From positions 1-64,000 of the forward strand of contig JAUIDR010000005.1 in assembly GCA_030428565.1 (NCBI GenBank): a stretch of DNA of 64,000 bases, given 5' to 3'. Under the pieces are notes generated by a model. That model was given only the letters and a program-made list of their open reading frames with translations, did not search any database and was not told the origin of the DNA. Each line of letters opens with the position of its first letter. Position 1 is the stretch's first letter. Positions 11,312 through 21,353 of this stretch are shown here, one piece after another. The position numbers and the translations under genes are program-made. The DNA is from Alphaproteobacteria bacterium (GTDB lineage Bacteria > Pseudomonadota > Alphaproteobacteria > UBA7985 > JAUIBT01).

Positions 11312-11845
11312 TTAGTCGGTCGGTGCGCGGTGGAGTTGGACCAGGTGCCATTCGCCGTCATCGTGGCAGAGCAGGGCAAGATCCCCTGGATTGATATCCA
11401 TCAGTTCCCGGCTCATGGCGGGCGATCCACCGACCGTATCGGCCAACCACAGCCCCAGACCGGGATTGTGGGTGATGATCAAAGCCGAAGCGGCGGGCCA
11501 GTCATCCAAAGCATTCAGAACGTCTAAGGGGGCGTCGTAGAGACCGTCTAACAGCTGGGCGTCAGGCGGTACTTTTCCATTGGCACCGGCGGCCACCTGC
11601 GCGTGGGTCTGTTGCGCGCGTTGGGCGGAGGAGACGAACGCTGCTTCAAGCGGTTGCTCCAAGGTCTCGGCCAACCAGAGGCCTTGCGCCCTAGCGCTGG
11701 CTTGGCCTTGGTGCGATAATTCGCGTTCGCCGTCGCTTTGGTCCAGGTCGGCGGGCAGCGCGTGAGCATGGCGCATCACCACCAAGAAGCGAAGCTGCGT
11801 CTTGGGCTTAGCCGGTGCAAAAAGGGAACGGAGCGCTCTTAGCAT
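11312..11845 (-). CDS. SixA-like phosphohistidine phosphatase
   Basis: LRFLVVMRHAHALPADLDQSDGERELSHQG; TDWPAASALIITHNPGLG. Confidence 0.85.
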   Translation of the reverse strand: MLRALRSLFAPAKPKTQLRFLVVMRHAHALPADLDQSDGERELSHQGQASARAQGLWLAETLEQPLEAAFVSSAQRAQQTHAQVAAGANGKVPPDAQLLDGLYDAPLDVLNALDDWPAASALIITHNPGLGLWLADTVGGSPAMSRELMDINPGDLALLCHDDGEWHLVQLHRAPTD

Positions 11846-11943
11846 GTCCCTAACTTAGGGCCAATCGGGGCCGGATGCAAAATCAACCCGTCTCACAGCT
11901 CCAAGAGGCCCCGAATAATTCCTAAGCGCGATCACGCCAGTGC

Positions 11944-12008
11944 AACAAACCAGGGTAACAAACCAGGGCAATACGCCAGGGTAACGAGTCAGGGTGTTCC
12001 ATCAGGGC
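11944..12008. repeat. 5 x 13-bp tandem repeat
   Basis: aacaaaccagggt / aacaaaccagggc / aatacgccagggt / aacgagtcagggt / gttccatcagggc. Confidence 0.85.
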
Positions 12009-12106
12009 CCGGTTTCGGCTAGGGGCTCACGCTGCGCTGGCAGGCCGGGCAAATCGGCCCCCTTGATTGGCGTCCATCGTGCCAGTCCCAAGCCGCAAGA
12101 CCGGCT

Positions 12107-12541
12107 CTAATCGTCTGAGCTCAAGGCTTTATCGAGTTGTCGACGCTCTTTTTTGGTCGGCCGTCCGCTGCCCTCATCACGCACGGCGGGCGAGCGCGGG
12201 CTAAGCGGGCGTTCTTCCTTTTCGCCCACCTCAGCAGGGCCGCGTTCGGGCGGTGGGGCCAAATCCTTATAGAGCTGGCGTGCTTCAGGGGCGGGGCCGC
12301 GCCGTGTGCCCAGCGCCACGATTTCTATGACCCGTGTTAGGCTGCCTTGCTGGAAGGTCAGCACGTCGCCGGGCCGCACCGCATAGTGTGCCTTGCTGGT
12401 CGGGGCCTTGTTGACCCGTACTTTACCGCCTTGAACCACTTTGGAAGCCAGGCTGCGCGACTTGAAAAACCGCGCTTGCCAGAGCCATTTGTCGATGCGC
12501 AGGCTCTCGGCGCTCAGTTTGCCTGGATCGGCGTTGCTCAT
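12107..12541 (-). CDS. S4-domain RNA-binding protein (Hsp15/HslR-like)
   Basis: LRIDKWLWQARFFKSRSLASKVVQGGKVRVNKAPTSKAHYAVRPGDVLTF. Confidence 0.88.
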   Translation of the reverse strand: MSNADPGKLSAESLRIDKWLWQARFFKSRSLASKVVQGGKVRVNKAPTSKAHYAVRPGDVLTFQQGSLTRVIEIVALGTRRGPAPEARQLYKDLAPPPERGPAEVGEKEERPLSPRSPAVRDEGSGRPTKKERRQLDKALSSDD

Positions 12542-15500
12542 GAGGCCTTCTTGTTCAGTTGATCTTTCAGGCCAGCCAAGACCGCAAAGGGCGAATCGGG
12601 GTCCATGGGCTTGTCCTTGGCGGGGCGGCCTTTGCCCCCTGAATCGCGATTGGCCTGGTGGCGGCGATCATCATCGCGGCGCGGCTTGCCCTTGCCGGGT
12701 TTCTTGCCCCGTGCGTCCTTGGAACGGGCTGCTTTGTTGCCTTCGTCCATGGATGCAGCTTCGCCCTCGCCCGCTTGTGGGCGATTGCGCGCACCCCCGC
12801 TACGTGGGCCCCCGCTACGTGGGCCGGAGTCTTTGTTCCCGTGGCGCGAGCCAGAGTCTCTATTCCCGTGGCGTGAGCCAGAGTCTCTATTCCCGTGGCG
12901 TGAGCCACTATCGCGTTCACGTCGAGGGGGACGGAAGGCAATGACCTCGAACTGAAGCTCGGGGCGCTGCTTTTTGCCCTTCTTTGACTTATCGTCACTT
13001 TTGTCGCCGGTCGTGTCCCCGGTTTCGTCTCCAGTTTTCTCTCCAGGCTCACTCGCCTCATCGCCCGCGCCGGCCTCAGCTGTCTCGGCGGCCTCAGCTG
13101 TCGTGGTGGCCACACTGGACACCTCGGCGCTTGCATCCTCGGCTGAGACTTCCGCTTCCAAGGCCGCAGCATCCACCTGGACCTCAACCTGGGTCTCCCC
13201 TTGGGCGTCTGCCGGGACTTCGGTCGGGGTCTTAGCCGGTATCTCAACTGGGGCCTCGACTGGGGCCTCGACTTGTTCGTCTGTAGACGCTTCGTCTTCT
13301 TGGCCGGACTCGCTTGTCACCGTTGCAGCCGCTTGTGCCGCCTGGCCCGTTGCCTCGGAATCGGCCGCCGCAGCTTCTGTGTCTGTGGCTTGGTCTTCGC
13401 TTGCCGCTGGCGCTTCGGGCGGCAGATCGTAGATCCGATAATCCAAGGCCGCCAGTGCGCCCTTTACCAATTCACTGTCGCCGCCCATCAGGGTTGCCAT
13501 CAGCCGGTTTGAACGCGCGGGCTCGTCACGGGTAGCTTTGCGCGCGGTGCGGTAGGCCACATCGGCAAAATTATCCAAGACATCGGCGCGCATCACCATG
13601 CGCTTATCGCCTTTGCCCATGATGACGAAGCCCATGGCTTGCCAGAAGCTGGCTTCATCGCTATCCAAAGCGGGGCGCGCAGTCAGGCCGGGTGCGGGCA
13701 GCTCGGGGATCGGCTTGTCGTGGTGCAAGCTCCAGAGCAGGGCGCGTAGCGCGCGGTTGCGTGGGCGCACCAAGTTACCCAGCCAAATCGCATGACGGCC
13801 AAAGACGACGCCCAAATCCTTCAGCGCTTTGCGGCTGGCGCGATCCAGAGTGACCTGTTCCAGGGCTTGTTCGCGCGGCAAACAGCCGAAAGCTTCGACC
13901 AACTGGAAGGCCAAGCCTTTGGCTGCGCCGCTCAATTCAGCATCGCGCAGACGGGTTAGAGTGGTCAGGCGCTGTTGAACATCGCGCTGGGCCCAAGTCT
14001 CAACATAGCTCGCCAGCGCTTCGCGCTCGGTCTGTTCCAGCATGTTGGTCTCGTGCAGTCGCAGCTTGGGCGTAAAGCGGTCGCTGCCCGCTTGCAGCAC
14101 GCCGATTTCTTGCCCTTGCCAGGTCACAGCGCCCGCATCGGTGATGGCATAGACCGCGCCCGCAGGGGCCAGCATTTCCGCCAGGCGTTGCTTGACGGGT
14201 TCAGCCATGGCGCTCTTGGCGGCTGACAGCAGGCTGCGCGCGTCTTTGGCCTCCAGGGCGTCAATGGCTTTAAAGTTCAAGCCAACCAATTGGCCTACGT
14301 GCTGGCCTTCTACCTGAACGTCGTTTTCTTTAATCTCTGCCACGGCGGCACTTTCCCTTGCTTTCATCAGCACGGCGGCACGTTGGTCCACGAACTGCAA
14401 TGTCAAGCGTTCATGGAGTGCGTCCGACAGCCTGTCTTCTATCTGACGGCTCACGCCTTGCCAATGGCTGTTATTCTGTAACCAGTCTCTTCGGTGCGAA
14501 ATAAAGGTCCAAGTGCGGATCGAGGCCAGGCGATTGGTCAGCGTATCAATATCGCCGCGCACATCGTCAAGACGCAGCACCTGCTTGGCGATCCAATCCT
14601 CGGGAATGCTGGCTTCGGGGCCCATTAAGAAGCCATAGAGCGCAGACAGCAGTTTGACATGACTGCCGGTCATGGTCTTGTGGAAGTCGGGCACCTGGCA
14701 CACCTCCCACAAGATGCCGACCGCAGCGGGGCCCAGGGCTAGTCGGCGCACCTGTTCTTCTTTGGCCAAATAGCGTAGGGCGCGCTGATCGTCGGCCTCA
14801 CGCCCGCGCACCAATTCACTGCGCGGAGAGGGCGCATCCAGCGAACGCAACAGCCGCTGGATATCGTAAAAATCAAGATCGGGGTTGCGCCAGACCAGGG
14901 CTTCGAGTGGTGGGAAGGTGTGGCTCTCGACCGCTTCGACGATATCCGGGTCCAGGTCGCCCAACTCTTGGGTCATGGAAAAGCTGCCGTCGTTCTTATA
15001 GCGGCCGGCCCGTCCGGCAATCTGCCCGATTTCAGCGGCGTTGAGGCGGCGCGGGCGGCGGCCGTCGAACTTGGTCAGACGGGTAAAGGTCACATGATCC
15101 AGGTCCATGTTGAGCCCCATGCCGATGGCGTCGGTGGCGACTAGGTAATCGACCTCACCGGCTTGGAACATGGCAACTTGGGCGTTGCGGGTACGCGGGC
15201 TCAGCGCGCCCAGCACCACCGCTGCCCCACCACGGTGGCGCCGGATCGTATCGGCGGTGGCGTAGACGTCTTGGGCCGAGAAGGCCACGACGGCGGAGCG
15301 CTTGGGGATGCGCGACAGTTTCTTAGGTGCCACATAGGACAGTTTGGAGAAACGGGCCTTGGAAATAATCCGCACCTGCGGCACCAAGCGTTTGATCAGC
15401 GGCTCGATGGTGGACGAGCCCATGAACATGGTCTCCTCGAGCCCGCGCGAATACAGCAAGCGCTGGGTGAAGATGTGGCCGCGCTCTAAGTCAGAGGCGA

Positions 15501-15795
15501 GCTGGATTTCATCGACCGCCAGGAATTCGGTGCTCACATCCAGCGGCATGCTCTCGACGGTGCAAATCCAATAGGCGGGCGAGCGGGGCACAATTTTTTC
15601 TTCGCCGGTCAACAAGGCCACTTGTTGGGCGCCACATTTCAGCACCAGCTTGTCATAGACCTCACGCGCCAATAGGCGCAACGGAAAGCCCATGATGCCC
15701 GATTTGTAGGACAGCATGCGATCAATCGCAAAATGGGTCTTGCCGGTGTTGGTCGGTCCCAACACTGCGGTCACAAACGCATCGCTATAACTCAT
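12538..15795 (-). CDS. Suv3-like superfamily 2 helicase with long low-complexity C-terminal tail
   Basis: VTAVLGPTNTGKTHFAIDRM, TGEEKIV, IGQIAGRAGRYKNDGSF; 4-bp overlap with the S4 gene; basic repeat tail. Confidence 0.9.
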   Translation of the reverse strand: MSYSDAFVTAVLGPTNTGKTHFAIDRMLSYKSGIMGFPLRLLAREVYDKLVLKCGAQQVALLTGEEKIVPRSPAYWICTVESMPLDVSTEFLAVDEIQLASDLERGHIFTQRLLYSRGLEETMFMGSSTIEPLIKRLVPQVRIISKARFSKLSYVAPKKLSRIPKRSAVVAFSAQDVYATADTIRRHRGGAAVVLGALSPRTRNAQVAMFQAGEVDYLVATDAIGMGLNMDLDHVTFTRLTKFDGRRPRRLNAAEIGQIAGRAGRYKNDGSFSMTQELGDLDPDIVEAVESHTFPPLEALVWRNPDLDFYDIQRLLRSLDAPSPRSELVRGREADDQRALRYLAKEEQVRRLALGPAAVGILWEVCQVPDFHKTMTGSHVKLLSALYGFLMGPEASIPEDWIAKQVLRLDDVRGDIDTLTNRLASIRTWTFISHRRDWLQNNSHWQGVSRQIEDRLSDALHERLTLQFVDQRAAVLMKARESAAVAEIKENDVQVEGQHVGQLVGLNFKAIDALEAKDARSLLSAAKSAMAEPVKQRLAEMLAPAGAVYAITDAGAVTWQGQEIGVLQAGSDRFTPKLRLHETNMLEQTEREALASYVETWAQRDVQQRLTTLTRLRDAELSGAAKGLAFQLVEAFGCLPREQALEQVTLDRASRKALKDLGVVFGRHAIWLGNLVRPRNRALRALLWSLHHDKPIPELPAPGLTARPALDSDEASFWQAMGFVIMGKGDKRMVMRADVLDNFADVAYRTARKATRDEPARSNRLMATLMGGDSELVKGALAALDYRIYDLPPEAPAASEDQATDTEAAAADSEATGQAAQAAATVTSESGQEDEASTDEQVEAPVEAPVEIPAKTPTEVPADAQGETQVEVQVDAAALEAEVSAEDASAEVSSVATTTAEAAETAEAGAGDEASEPGEKTGDETGDTTGDKSDDKSKKGKKQRPELQFEVIAFRPPRRERDSGSRHGNRDSGSRHGNRDSGSRHGNKDSGPRSGGPRSGGARNRPQAGEGEAASMDEGNKAARSKDARGKKPGKGKPRRDDDRRHQANRDSGGKGRPAKDKPMDPDSPFAVLAGLKDQLNKKAS
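12830..12910. repeat. coding 27-bp tandem repeat (RDSGSRHGN)
   Basis: agccagagtctctattcccgtggcgtg units; protein RDSGSRHGNRDSGSRHGNRDSGSRHGNKDSG. Confidence 0.9.
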
Positions 15796-15962
15796 GGCAA
15801 AGACCCGCCTTCTCGTCGCCAGATGCCTTGCAAGCCTGCGCTGCGTCCCCCATATGCGGGCCGTCAGCCTGCAATTCCGCGCGCAAGCTCAAGGCTTGCT
15901 GGATGGGCTGCTCCGACATCATCAACCGATTATATGCGCAAATAGAAGAGCTACAAAACCCT

Positions 15963-17855
15963 ATGACTGCCGCTACCGCCGAGTCCAAGACTTATCAATT
16001 CCAAGCTGAAGTTTCGCGCCTGTTGGATATCGTGGCTAACGCCTTGTATTCCAACAAAGAAATTTTCCTGCGCGAGCTGATCTCCAACGCCTCGGATGCT
16101 TGCGATAAATTGCGCTACCGCGCTTTGACCGAAGACGGGCTGATGAGCAGCAATCAGGAGTTGAGCGTCTTGCTGGAACCCGACCCCGAGGCGCGGAGCT
16201 TGACCGTCACCGATAACGGCATCGGTATGAACGAGGCCGATTTGCAAGATACCTTGGGCGCCATTGGCCGTTCGGGTACGGCAAAATTCATGGAAGCTTT
16301 GGAAAATTCCAAAGACAGCAATCTGATCGGTCAATTCGGTGTCGGCTTCTATTCTGCTTTCATGGTGGCCGACTTGGTGACTGTGGAGACCCGCAAAGCC
16401 GGTGAAGAGCAAGCCTGGCGCTGGCAGTCGGACGGCAAGGGCGACTATAGCATCGAGCCCATCGGCTCGCGCCCTGTCGGCACCCGCATCATCTTGAGCT
16501 TGAAAGAAGATGCGAGCGAGTACGCCGAGCGCCAACGCCTGGAGCATTTGGTCAAGAAATACTCCGACCACATCGTGATCCCGGTTCAAATGCCCGCCGA
16601 AAAGCAAGACGTGGGCGAAGAGGGCGAGGCAGGCCAAGAATCGGACGAATGGCTGGTGACGCTTAACACCGCGTCGGCCTTGTGGACCAAGCCCAAATCA
16701 GAGATCGCCAAAGAAGAATACGCCAGCTTCTATAAATCCGCGGCCGGCGCTTGGGACGAGCCTTGGGAGACGCTGCACTTCAACGTCGAAGGCCATCTGG
16801 AGCATACCGGGCTGCTGTTCATTCCAACGGCGCGACCTTTCAATCTGTTCGAGCCCGACCGAAAGAATGCCATTAAGCTCTATGTAAAGCGCGTCTTTAT
16901 CACCGACGATTGCCAAGAATTGGCCCCCGCTTACCTACGCTTTATGCGCGGTGTGATCGACTCATCCGACCTGCCGCTCAATGTTAGCCGCGAATTGTTG
17001 CAGGCCTCGCCCATTTTGAACCTAATCCGCAAAGACGTGACCAAGCGCACTCTGTCGGCACTGAAGTCGCGCGCCAAGAAAGACGCTGAGGGCTACGACG
17101 CCTTTTGGGGCACGTTTGGCGCGGTCTTGAAAGAGGGCCTCTATGAAGACCCCGATCAGCGCGAGCCGCTGCTTGAGTTGGCGCGCTTCCGCTCCTCGAC
17201 CCAAGACGGCTGGGTCAGCTTGGCCGACTACAAGGCGCGCATGGCCGAGGGGCAGAGCGCGATCTACTATCTGGTGGGCGAGGATCTGGAGACCGTCAAA
17301 CGCTCGCCGCACCTGGAGGGCTTTAAAGCCAAGGGTGTGGAGGTGCTGCTCTTGACCGATCCCGTCGATAGCTTCTGGACCTCGGTGGTCGGCGATTACC
17401 AGGACACCCCGCTAAAATCGGTAACCCGAGGCGCGGACGATCTGGCGGCCATCAAATCTGGCGAGGATGCCAGCGAGGAGTCCGCGAGCGAGCCGGTCAA
17501 GGAAGGCGATTTCGCCGAACTGATCGCGGCGATGAAAGAAGCGTTGGAGGCGGACGTTAAAGACGTGCGTTTGTCAGAGCGCTTGACCGATTCTCCCGTC
17601 TGCCTGGTGGCGGATGAAGGCGATATGGACATGCAGTTCGCGCGCATGATGGCCGCCCACGGCCAAGAGATCCCCAAGCAAAAGCGCATATTGGAGATCA
17701 ACCCCAAGCACGCCACTATCAAAGCGCTAAAAGAACGCCCGGCGCAGCTGGATGACAGCGTACAGCTGCTGCTGGATCAAGCGTTGATTATGGAAGGCGA
17801 AGCGCCGCGCGATGCAACCTTGTTTGCCCAGCGCCTCAGCCGCCTGATGGCCTAG
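15963..17855 (+). CDS. htpG: molecular chaperone Hsp90
   Basis: YQFQAEVSRLLDIVANALYSNKEIFLRELISNASDACDKLRY; NVSRELLQ. Start set to internal ATG. Confidence 0.96.
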   Translation: MTAATAESKTYQFQAEVSRLLDIVANALYSNKEIFLRELISNASDACDKLRYRALTEDGLMSSNQELSVLLEPDPEARSLTVTDNGIGMNEADLQDTLGAIGRSGTAKFMEALENSKDSNLIGQFGVGFYSAFMVADLVTVETRKAGEEQAWRWQSDGKGDYSIEPIGSRPVGTRIILSLKEDASEYAERQRLEHLVKKYSDHIVIPVQMPAEKQDVGEEGEAGQESDEWLVTLNTASALWTKPKSEIAKEEYASFYKSAAGAWDEPWETLHFNVEGHLEHTGLLFIPTARPFNLFEPDRKNAIKLYVKRVFITDDCQELAPAYLRFMRGVIDSSDLPLNVSRELLQASPILNLIRKDVTKRTLSALKSRAKKDAEGYDAFWGTFGAVLKEGLYEDPDQREPLLELARFRSSTQDGWVSLADYKARMAEGQSAIYYLVGEDLETVKRSPHLEGFKAKGVEVLLLTDPVDSFWTSVVGDYQDTPLKSVTRGADDLAAIKSGEDASEESASEPVKEGDFAELIAAMKEALEADVKDVRLSERLTDSPVCLVADEGDMDMQFARMMAAHGQEIPKQKRILEINPKHATIKALKERPAQLDDSVQLLLDQALIMEGEAPRDATLFAQRLSRLMA

Positions 17856-17923
17856 GGTCTATATTTAGGCTGTAAAACAACGAGTTAGAGGCCGGGAGCT
17901 GGCGGTACGCCCGCGCCCGCGCC

Positions 17924-18259
17924 CTAGCTTTTTACGGGATAGCGATCGGCTTCTTCGAACACGTCGATCGCCAGCGAGCCCGCTTTGACCACCGCTCGGT
18001 GCTCAACGCCGGTCGGAATATCCCAGCTCTCTCCCGGCTTGAAGGTCTTGGTAACGCCGCCGATGGTCAGCTCAATTTCGCCGTGGATTAGGGTGCCCCA
18101 TTGGGCTTTGTGGGCGTGAGTGGGGATTTCAAAATCCTGTTCGAAGGTGAAGAAGACCACCAGTCCGCGATCGGATTGGATGGCTCTGGTCTTGACCACA
18201 TCCTCAGAGAAGGGCACGTCCAGCGCCGGGAAATTCATGATAAATTCCGGGTAGTTCAT
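17924..18259 (-). CDS. cupin domain protein
   Basis: PTHAHKAQWGTLIHGEIELTIGG...WDIPTGVEHRAVV. Confidence 0.82.
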   Translation of the reverse strand: MNYPEFIMNFPALDVPFSEDVVKTRAIQSDRGLVVFFTFEQDFEIPTHAHKAQWGTLIHGEIELTIGGVTKTFKPGESWDIPTGVEHRAVVKAGSLAIDVFEEADRYPVKS

Positions 18260-18362
18260 CTACTAGCCTCCAAACTTGCTAAAGCCGCGCTGCCAGCGGG
18301 CAGCTGGCCGCAAGCATGCCGCTTAGCGCGGGGGATGGCAAGATAAGCTTCGGCGGGCGGTG

Positions 18363-19940
18363 CTAGCCTTGGTCCGCCAGCTTTTCGCGGATCAGAGCGT
18401 TGGTGTTGGCCAACCCGTAAAGCGCGGCAAAAGAGCCAAAACGCGGGCCTTGGCTTTGGCCCAACAAGACCTGATACAGCGCCTGGAACCAGTCGCGCAG
18501 GTTTTCGAACCCGGCTTCCTTACCGACCGCATAGACCTGCGACTGCACGGCTTCCCCATCGGTCTCATCGCCCAGCGCTTCAAAGGCCAGCACTAGCTTT
18601 TCCATGGCCGCGCGCTCTTGTTCGCTCGGCGCGCGATAGACCTTGGTCGGCAGCACGAAGTCCTTGTAGTACCGAATGGCATAGCCCGCCATTTTGTCCA
18701 GCATGGGCGCGTTTTCGGGTGTTGCGCTGGGTTCGTACTTGGAAATAAAGCCCCACAGCACCGCCGGATCGTCGGAGTTGACCACCGCAGCAAGATTGAG
18801 CAGCAGCGAAAAGCTGATGGCATTCTCGCGCGCGGGCGGTTGGCCACCGTGGATGTGCCAGGCGGGATTTTCGATCTGCTTGTCCAGCTCCTGCCCCGGG
18901 AACTTTTCAACAAAGCTCAGGTATTCATCCATGGTCTTGGGGATGACATCGAAATAGAGTCGCTTGGCCGTGCGGGGCTTTTGATACATGAAGAGCGACA
19001 GGCTCTCAGCCGGGGCATAGGTCAGCCAATCTTCAATCGACAGGCCGTTACCCTTGGACTTGGAGATCTTTGAGCCTTCTTTGTCGAGGAACAGCTCGTA
19101 GTTAAAGCCGTCCGGCGCGCGTCCGCCCAGGGCTTTGACGATCTTGGCGCCCTGCTTGACGCTGTCAATAAGGTCCTTGCCCGACATCTCGTAGTCAACG
19201 CCCAAGGCGAACCAGCGCAGCGCCCAATCGGGCTTCCACTGCATTTTGACATGGCCGCCGGTCACAGGCGCTTCGACTTGGCTGCCGTCTTCATCGGTAA
19301 AGACCACGGTGCCGCGTTCCGGGTGGATTTCATCCATGGGCACTTGCAGCACTTTGCCTGTTTTGGGCGACAGGGGCAGGAAGGGCGAATAGGTGGCACG
19401 GCGCTCTTCGCCTAACGTCGGCAGCATGATGGCCATGACCTGATCATAGACCTCAAGCATGCGTTGCAGCGCGGCATCAAAGCGACCACTGGTGTAATAC
19501 TCGGTCGATGAAGCGAACTCGTAGTCAAAGCCGAATTCGTCCAAGAAACTGCACAGTCGCGCGTTGTTGTGGTGGGCGAAGCTTTCGTGATCGCCGAAGG
19601 GGTCGGGCACCTTGGTCAGCGGTTGGCCGATGTAGCCTGCCAGCATGTCTTGATTGGGCACATTGGTCGGCACTTTGCGAAAGCCGTCCATGTCATCGGA
19701 AAAGCAAATCAGTTTGGTCGGGATATTGGGCGCCAGCGCTTGAAAGGCTTGGCGGACCATCGAAGTGCGCGCGACCTCACCGAAGGTGCCGATGTGCGGC
19801 AATCCCGAGGGGCCATAGCCCGTTTCGAACAGAACGTATCCCTTTTCCGGCACTTGCCCTTTGGTACGCGCCAGCAGCTTGCGGGCTTCTTCAAAGGGCC
19901 AAGCCTTGGCCGTTTTGGCTAGGTCGGGAAGACGGGTCAT
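18363..19940 (-). CDS. lysK: lysine--tRNA ligase, class I
   Basis: GPSGLPHIGTFGEVARTSMVRQAF (HIGH), KISKSKGNG (KMSKS). Confidence 0.93.
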   Translation of the reverse strand: MTRLPDLAKTAKAWPFEEARKLLARTKGQVPEKGYVLFETGYGPSGLPHIGTFGEVARTSMVRQAFQALAPNIPTKLICFSDDMDGFRKVPTNVPNQDMLAGYIGQPLTKVPDPFGDHESFAHHNNARLCSFLDEFGFDYEFASSTEYYTSGRFDAALQRMLEVYDQVMAIMLPTLGEERRATYSPFLPLSPKTGKVLQVPMDEIHPERGTVVFTDEDGSQVEAPVTGGHVKMQWKPDWALRWFALGVDYEMSGKDLIDSVKQGAKIVKALGGRAPDGFNYELFLDKEGSKISKSKGNGLSIEDWLTYAPAESLSLFMYQKPRTAKRLYFDVIPKTMDEYLSFVEKFPGQELDKQIENPAWHIHGGQPPARENAISFSLLLNLAAVVNSDDPAVLWGFISKYEPSATPENAPMLDKMAGYAIRYYKDFVLPTKVYRAPSEQERAAMEKLVLAFEALGDETDGEAVQSQVYAVGKEAGFENLRDWFQALYQVLLGQSQGPRFGSFAALYGLANTNALIREKLADQG

Positions 19941-20084
19941 GGACGAAACGATCTCCAAATTAGGGGCGGGAAAGCAAAACAGAACCAGACGGCTGGGCTG
20001 GGCCCGCCGCTTCTGGTCCTGTCATATATGGTCCAGTCTTTTGCGCCCATTAGGACGCAAAGGCCAGTAGGTTTCGCGCTGGTT

Positions 20085-20537
20085 TTAGTGCGTCAAGTGG
20101 TCTGCACCACCGAAGTCGCGGCGCGCAGAGCGAATGGAGATGGTGAAGCCGGCGACCACGTCTACGAACATCATCATGATCAGCAAGAAGAACTCTGAAG
20201 TGCTGGCTTGCGGGATGATAAAGAACAGCACCAAAGAGACGATAAAAATGACCATGGAAAAGACGTGATTGACGATCTGGGCGGCCGACGAACGCGCTGA
20301 CAAAGAGACCTCTATATAGAGGGCGACCAAACCGATGGTGAGCAAGATTGTGCCCCAAGTAATGTGCCACACAGCGCCAGAAATCATTGTAAGTTCAAAC
20401 GCTTGCTGATCCCAAACGCTAAAGATGCCGCGCGCCATGGTCTCTTCATTGATGCCGCCTTGGCCCGCGAACGTGCCGACGAAATACATAAGAACCACAA
20501 CGATCATCAAAGGCATAAAGTTGAGAATGCGAAGCAT
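20085..20537 (-). CDS. small membrane protein, about 4 predicted TM segments
   Basis: Strongly hydrophobic segments; no family recognised. Confidence 0.6.
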   Translation of the reverse strand: MLRILNFMPLMIVVVLMYFVGTFAGQGGINEETMARGIFSVWDQQAFELTMISGAVWHITWGTILLTIGLVALYIEVSLSARSSAAQIVNHVFSMVIFIVSLVLFFIIPQASTSEFFLLIMMMFVDVVAGFTISIRSARRDFGGADHLTH

Positions 20538-20721
20538 GGGGTCAGTCCTTGTTTTGGTATTTGGAGTTTTTGAAGTGGGAAATGAGCGACGGCCAAACCG
20601 GCCCAGCCAGGCCCGCGGCAGAGCCGCAACAAGCGCGCCCTCAGGGTTCCTGCTTGCCCCTTTATTACACTACCTTAGCAAGAATACCAATCAGCAATTG
20701 CGCGCGTTCAGCCCGTCCGGC

Positions 20722-21204
20722 CTAGCTATCTAGCAGGACTTCAGCTTCGATTTCCATGGCAAAGCCCATGGGCAGGCTGACGACGCCCAAGGCCGAGCGC
20801 GAATGTCGCCCGACATCAGGGCCAAAGACCTCAAGGATGAGATCGCTAAAGCCGTTGGCTACCAGGTGCTGCTCGTTAAAATCCGGCGTTGAGGCGACCA
20901 TCGCAAAGACGCGTGCCCAGCCAGAAACCCGCCCCAGATCACCGATCTCAGCCTTTAGATTGGCAAGAACCGACAGCCCAATGTAGCGGGCGATATCGTA
21001 GCCTTGCTGGCTGGTGAAGGTCTCGCCAAAGGTGCCGTAGGGGCCAAGCAGCTGGCCGTCGGCGCCGTGCGCCGGGTGACCGGATATTAGGGCGCGATTA
21101 CACCGCAGGGTGACAAAGCTAAAGGGGAGTTTCAGGGTATCGGGCAGTTTGGTCGGCGCTGGCAGGCTCAGACCCAACTGCGATAGGCGCTGTTCTGGAT
21201 GCAA
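20722..21204 (-). CDS. RidA family protein
   Basis: GQLLGPYGTFGETFTSQQGYDIARYIGLSVLANLKAEIGDLGRV; SALGVVSLPMGFAMEIEAEVLLD. Confidence 0.85.
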   Translation of the reverse strand: MHPEQRLSQLGLSLPAPTKLPDTLKLPFSFVTLRCNRALISGHPAHGADGQLLGPYGTFGETFTSQQGYDIARYIGLSVLANLKAEIGDLGRVSGWARVFAMVASTPDFNEQHLVANGFSDLILEVFGPDVGRHSRSALGVVSLPMGFAMEIEAEVLLDS

Positions 21205-21249
21205 TATTGTGGCCCTTCCCTCGCTTTATGTCGGCGCTTGGTTAAGCGC

Positions 21250-21352
21250 CTAGAGCGTCGGGCGCTGGTGTGGTGACAGCCCATCTGCTCTAGCTGACCT
21301 ATTTCTAACGCAAGTCCATGCTCACGCGTGTTGCCACTTGTTCGCGGCTTGC
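21250..21352 (-). repeat. 103-bp dispersed repeat, copy B, with 44-bp hairpin (21250-21293)
   Basis: Inverted counterpart of 11103-11205; begins 2 bp past the stop of the SIS/CBS gene. Confidence 0.9.
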
Positions 21353-21353
21353 G

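Noticed and set aside
12830-12910. Insertion element or MITE in the helicase gene
   Set aside because: Repeat is in frame, 27 bp, and encodes a regular basic tail; no terminal inverted repeats or target duplication.
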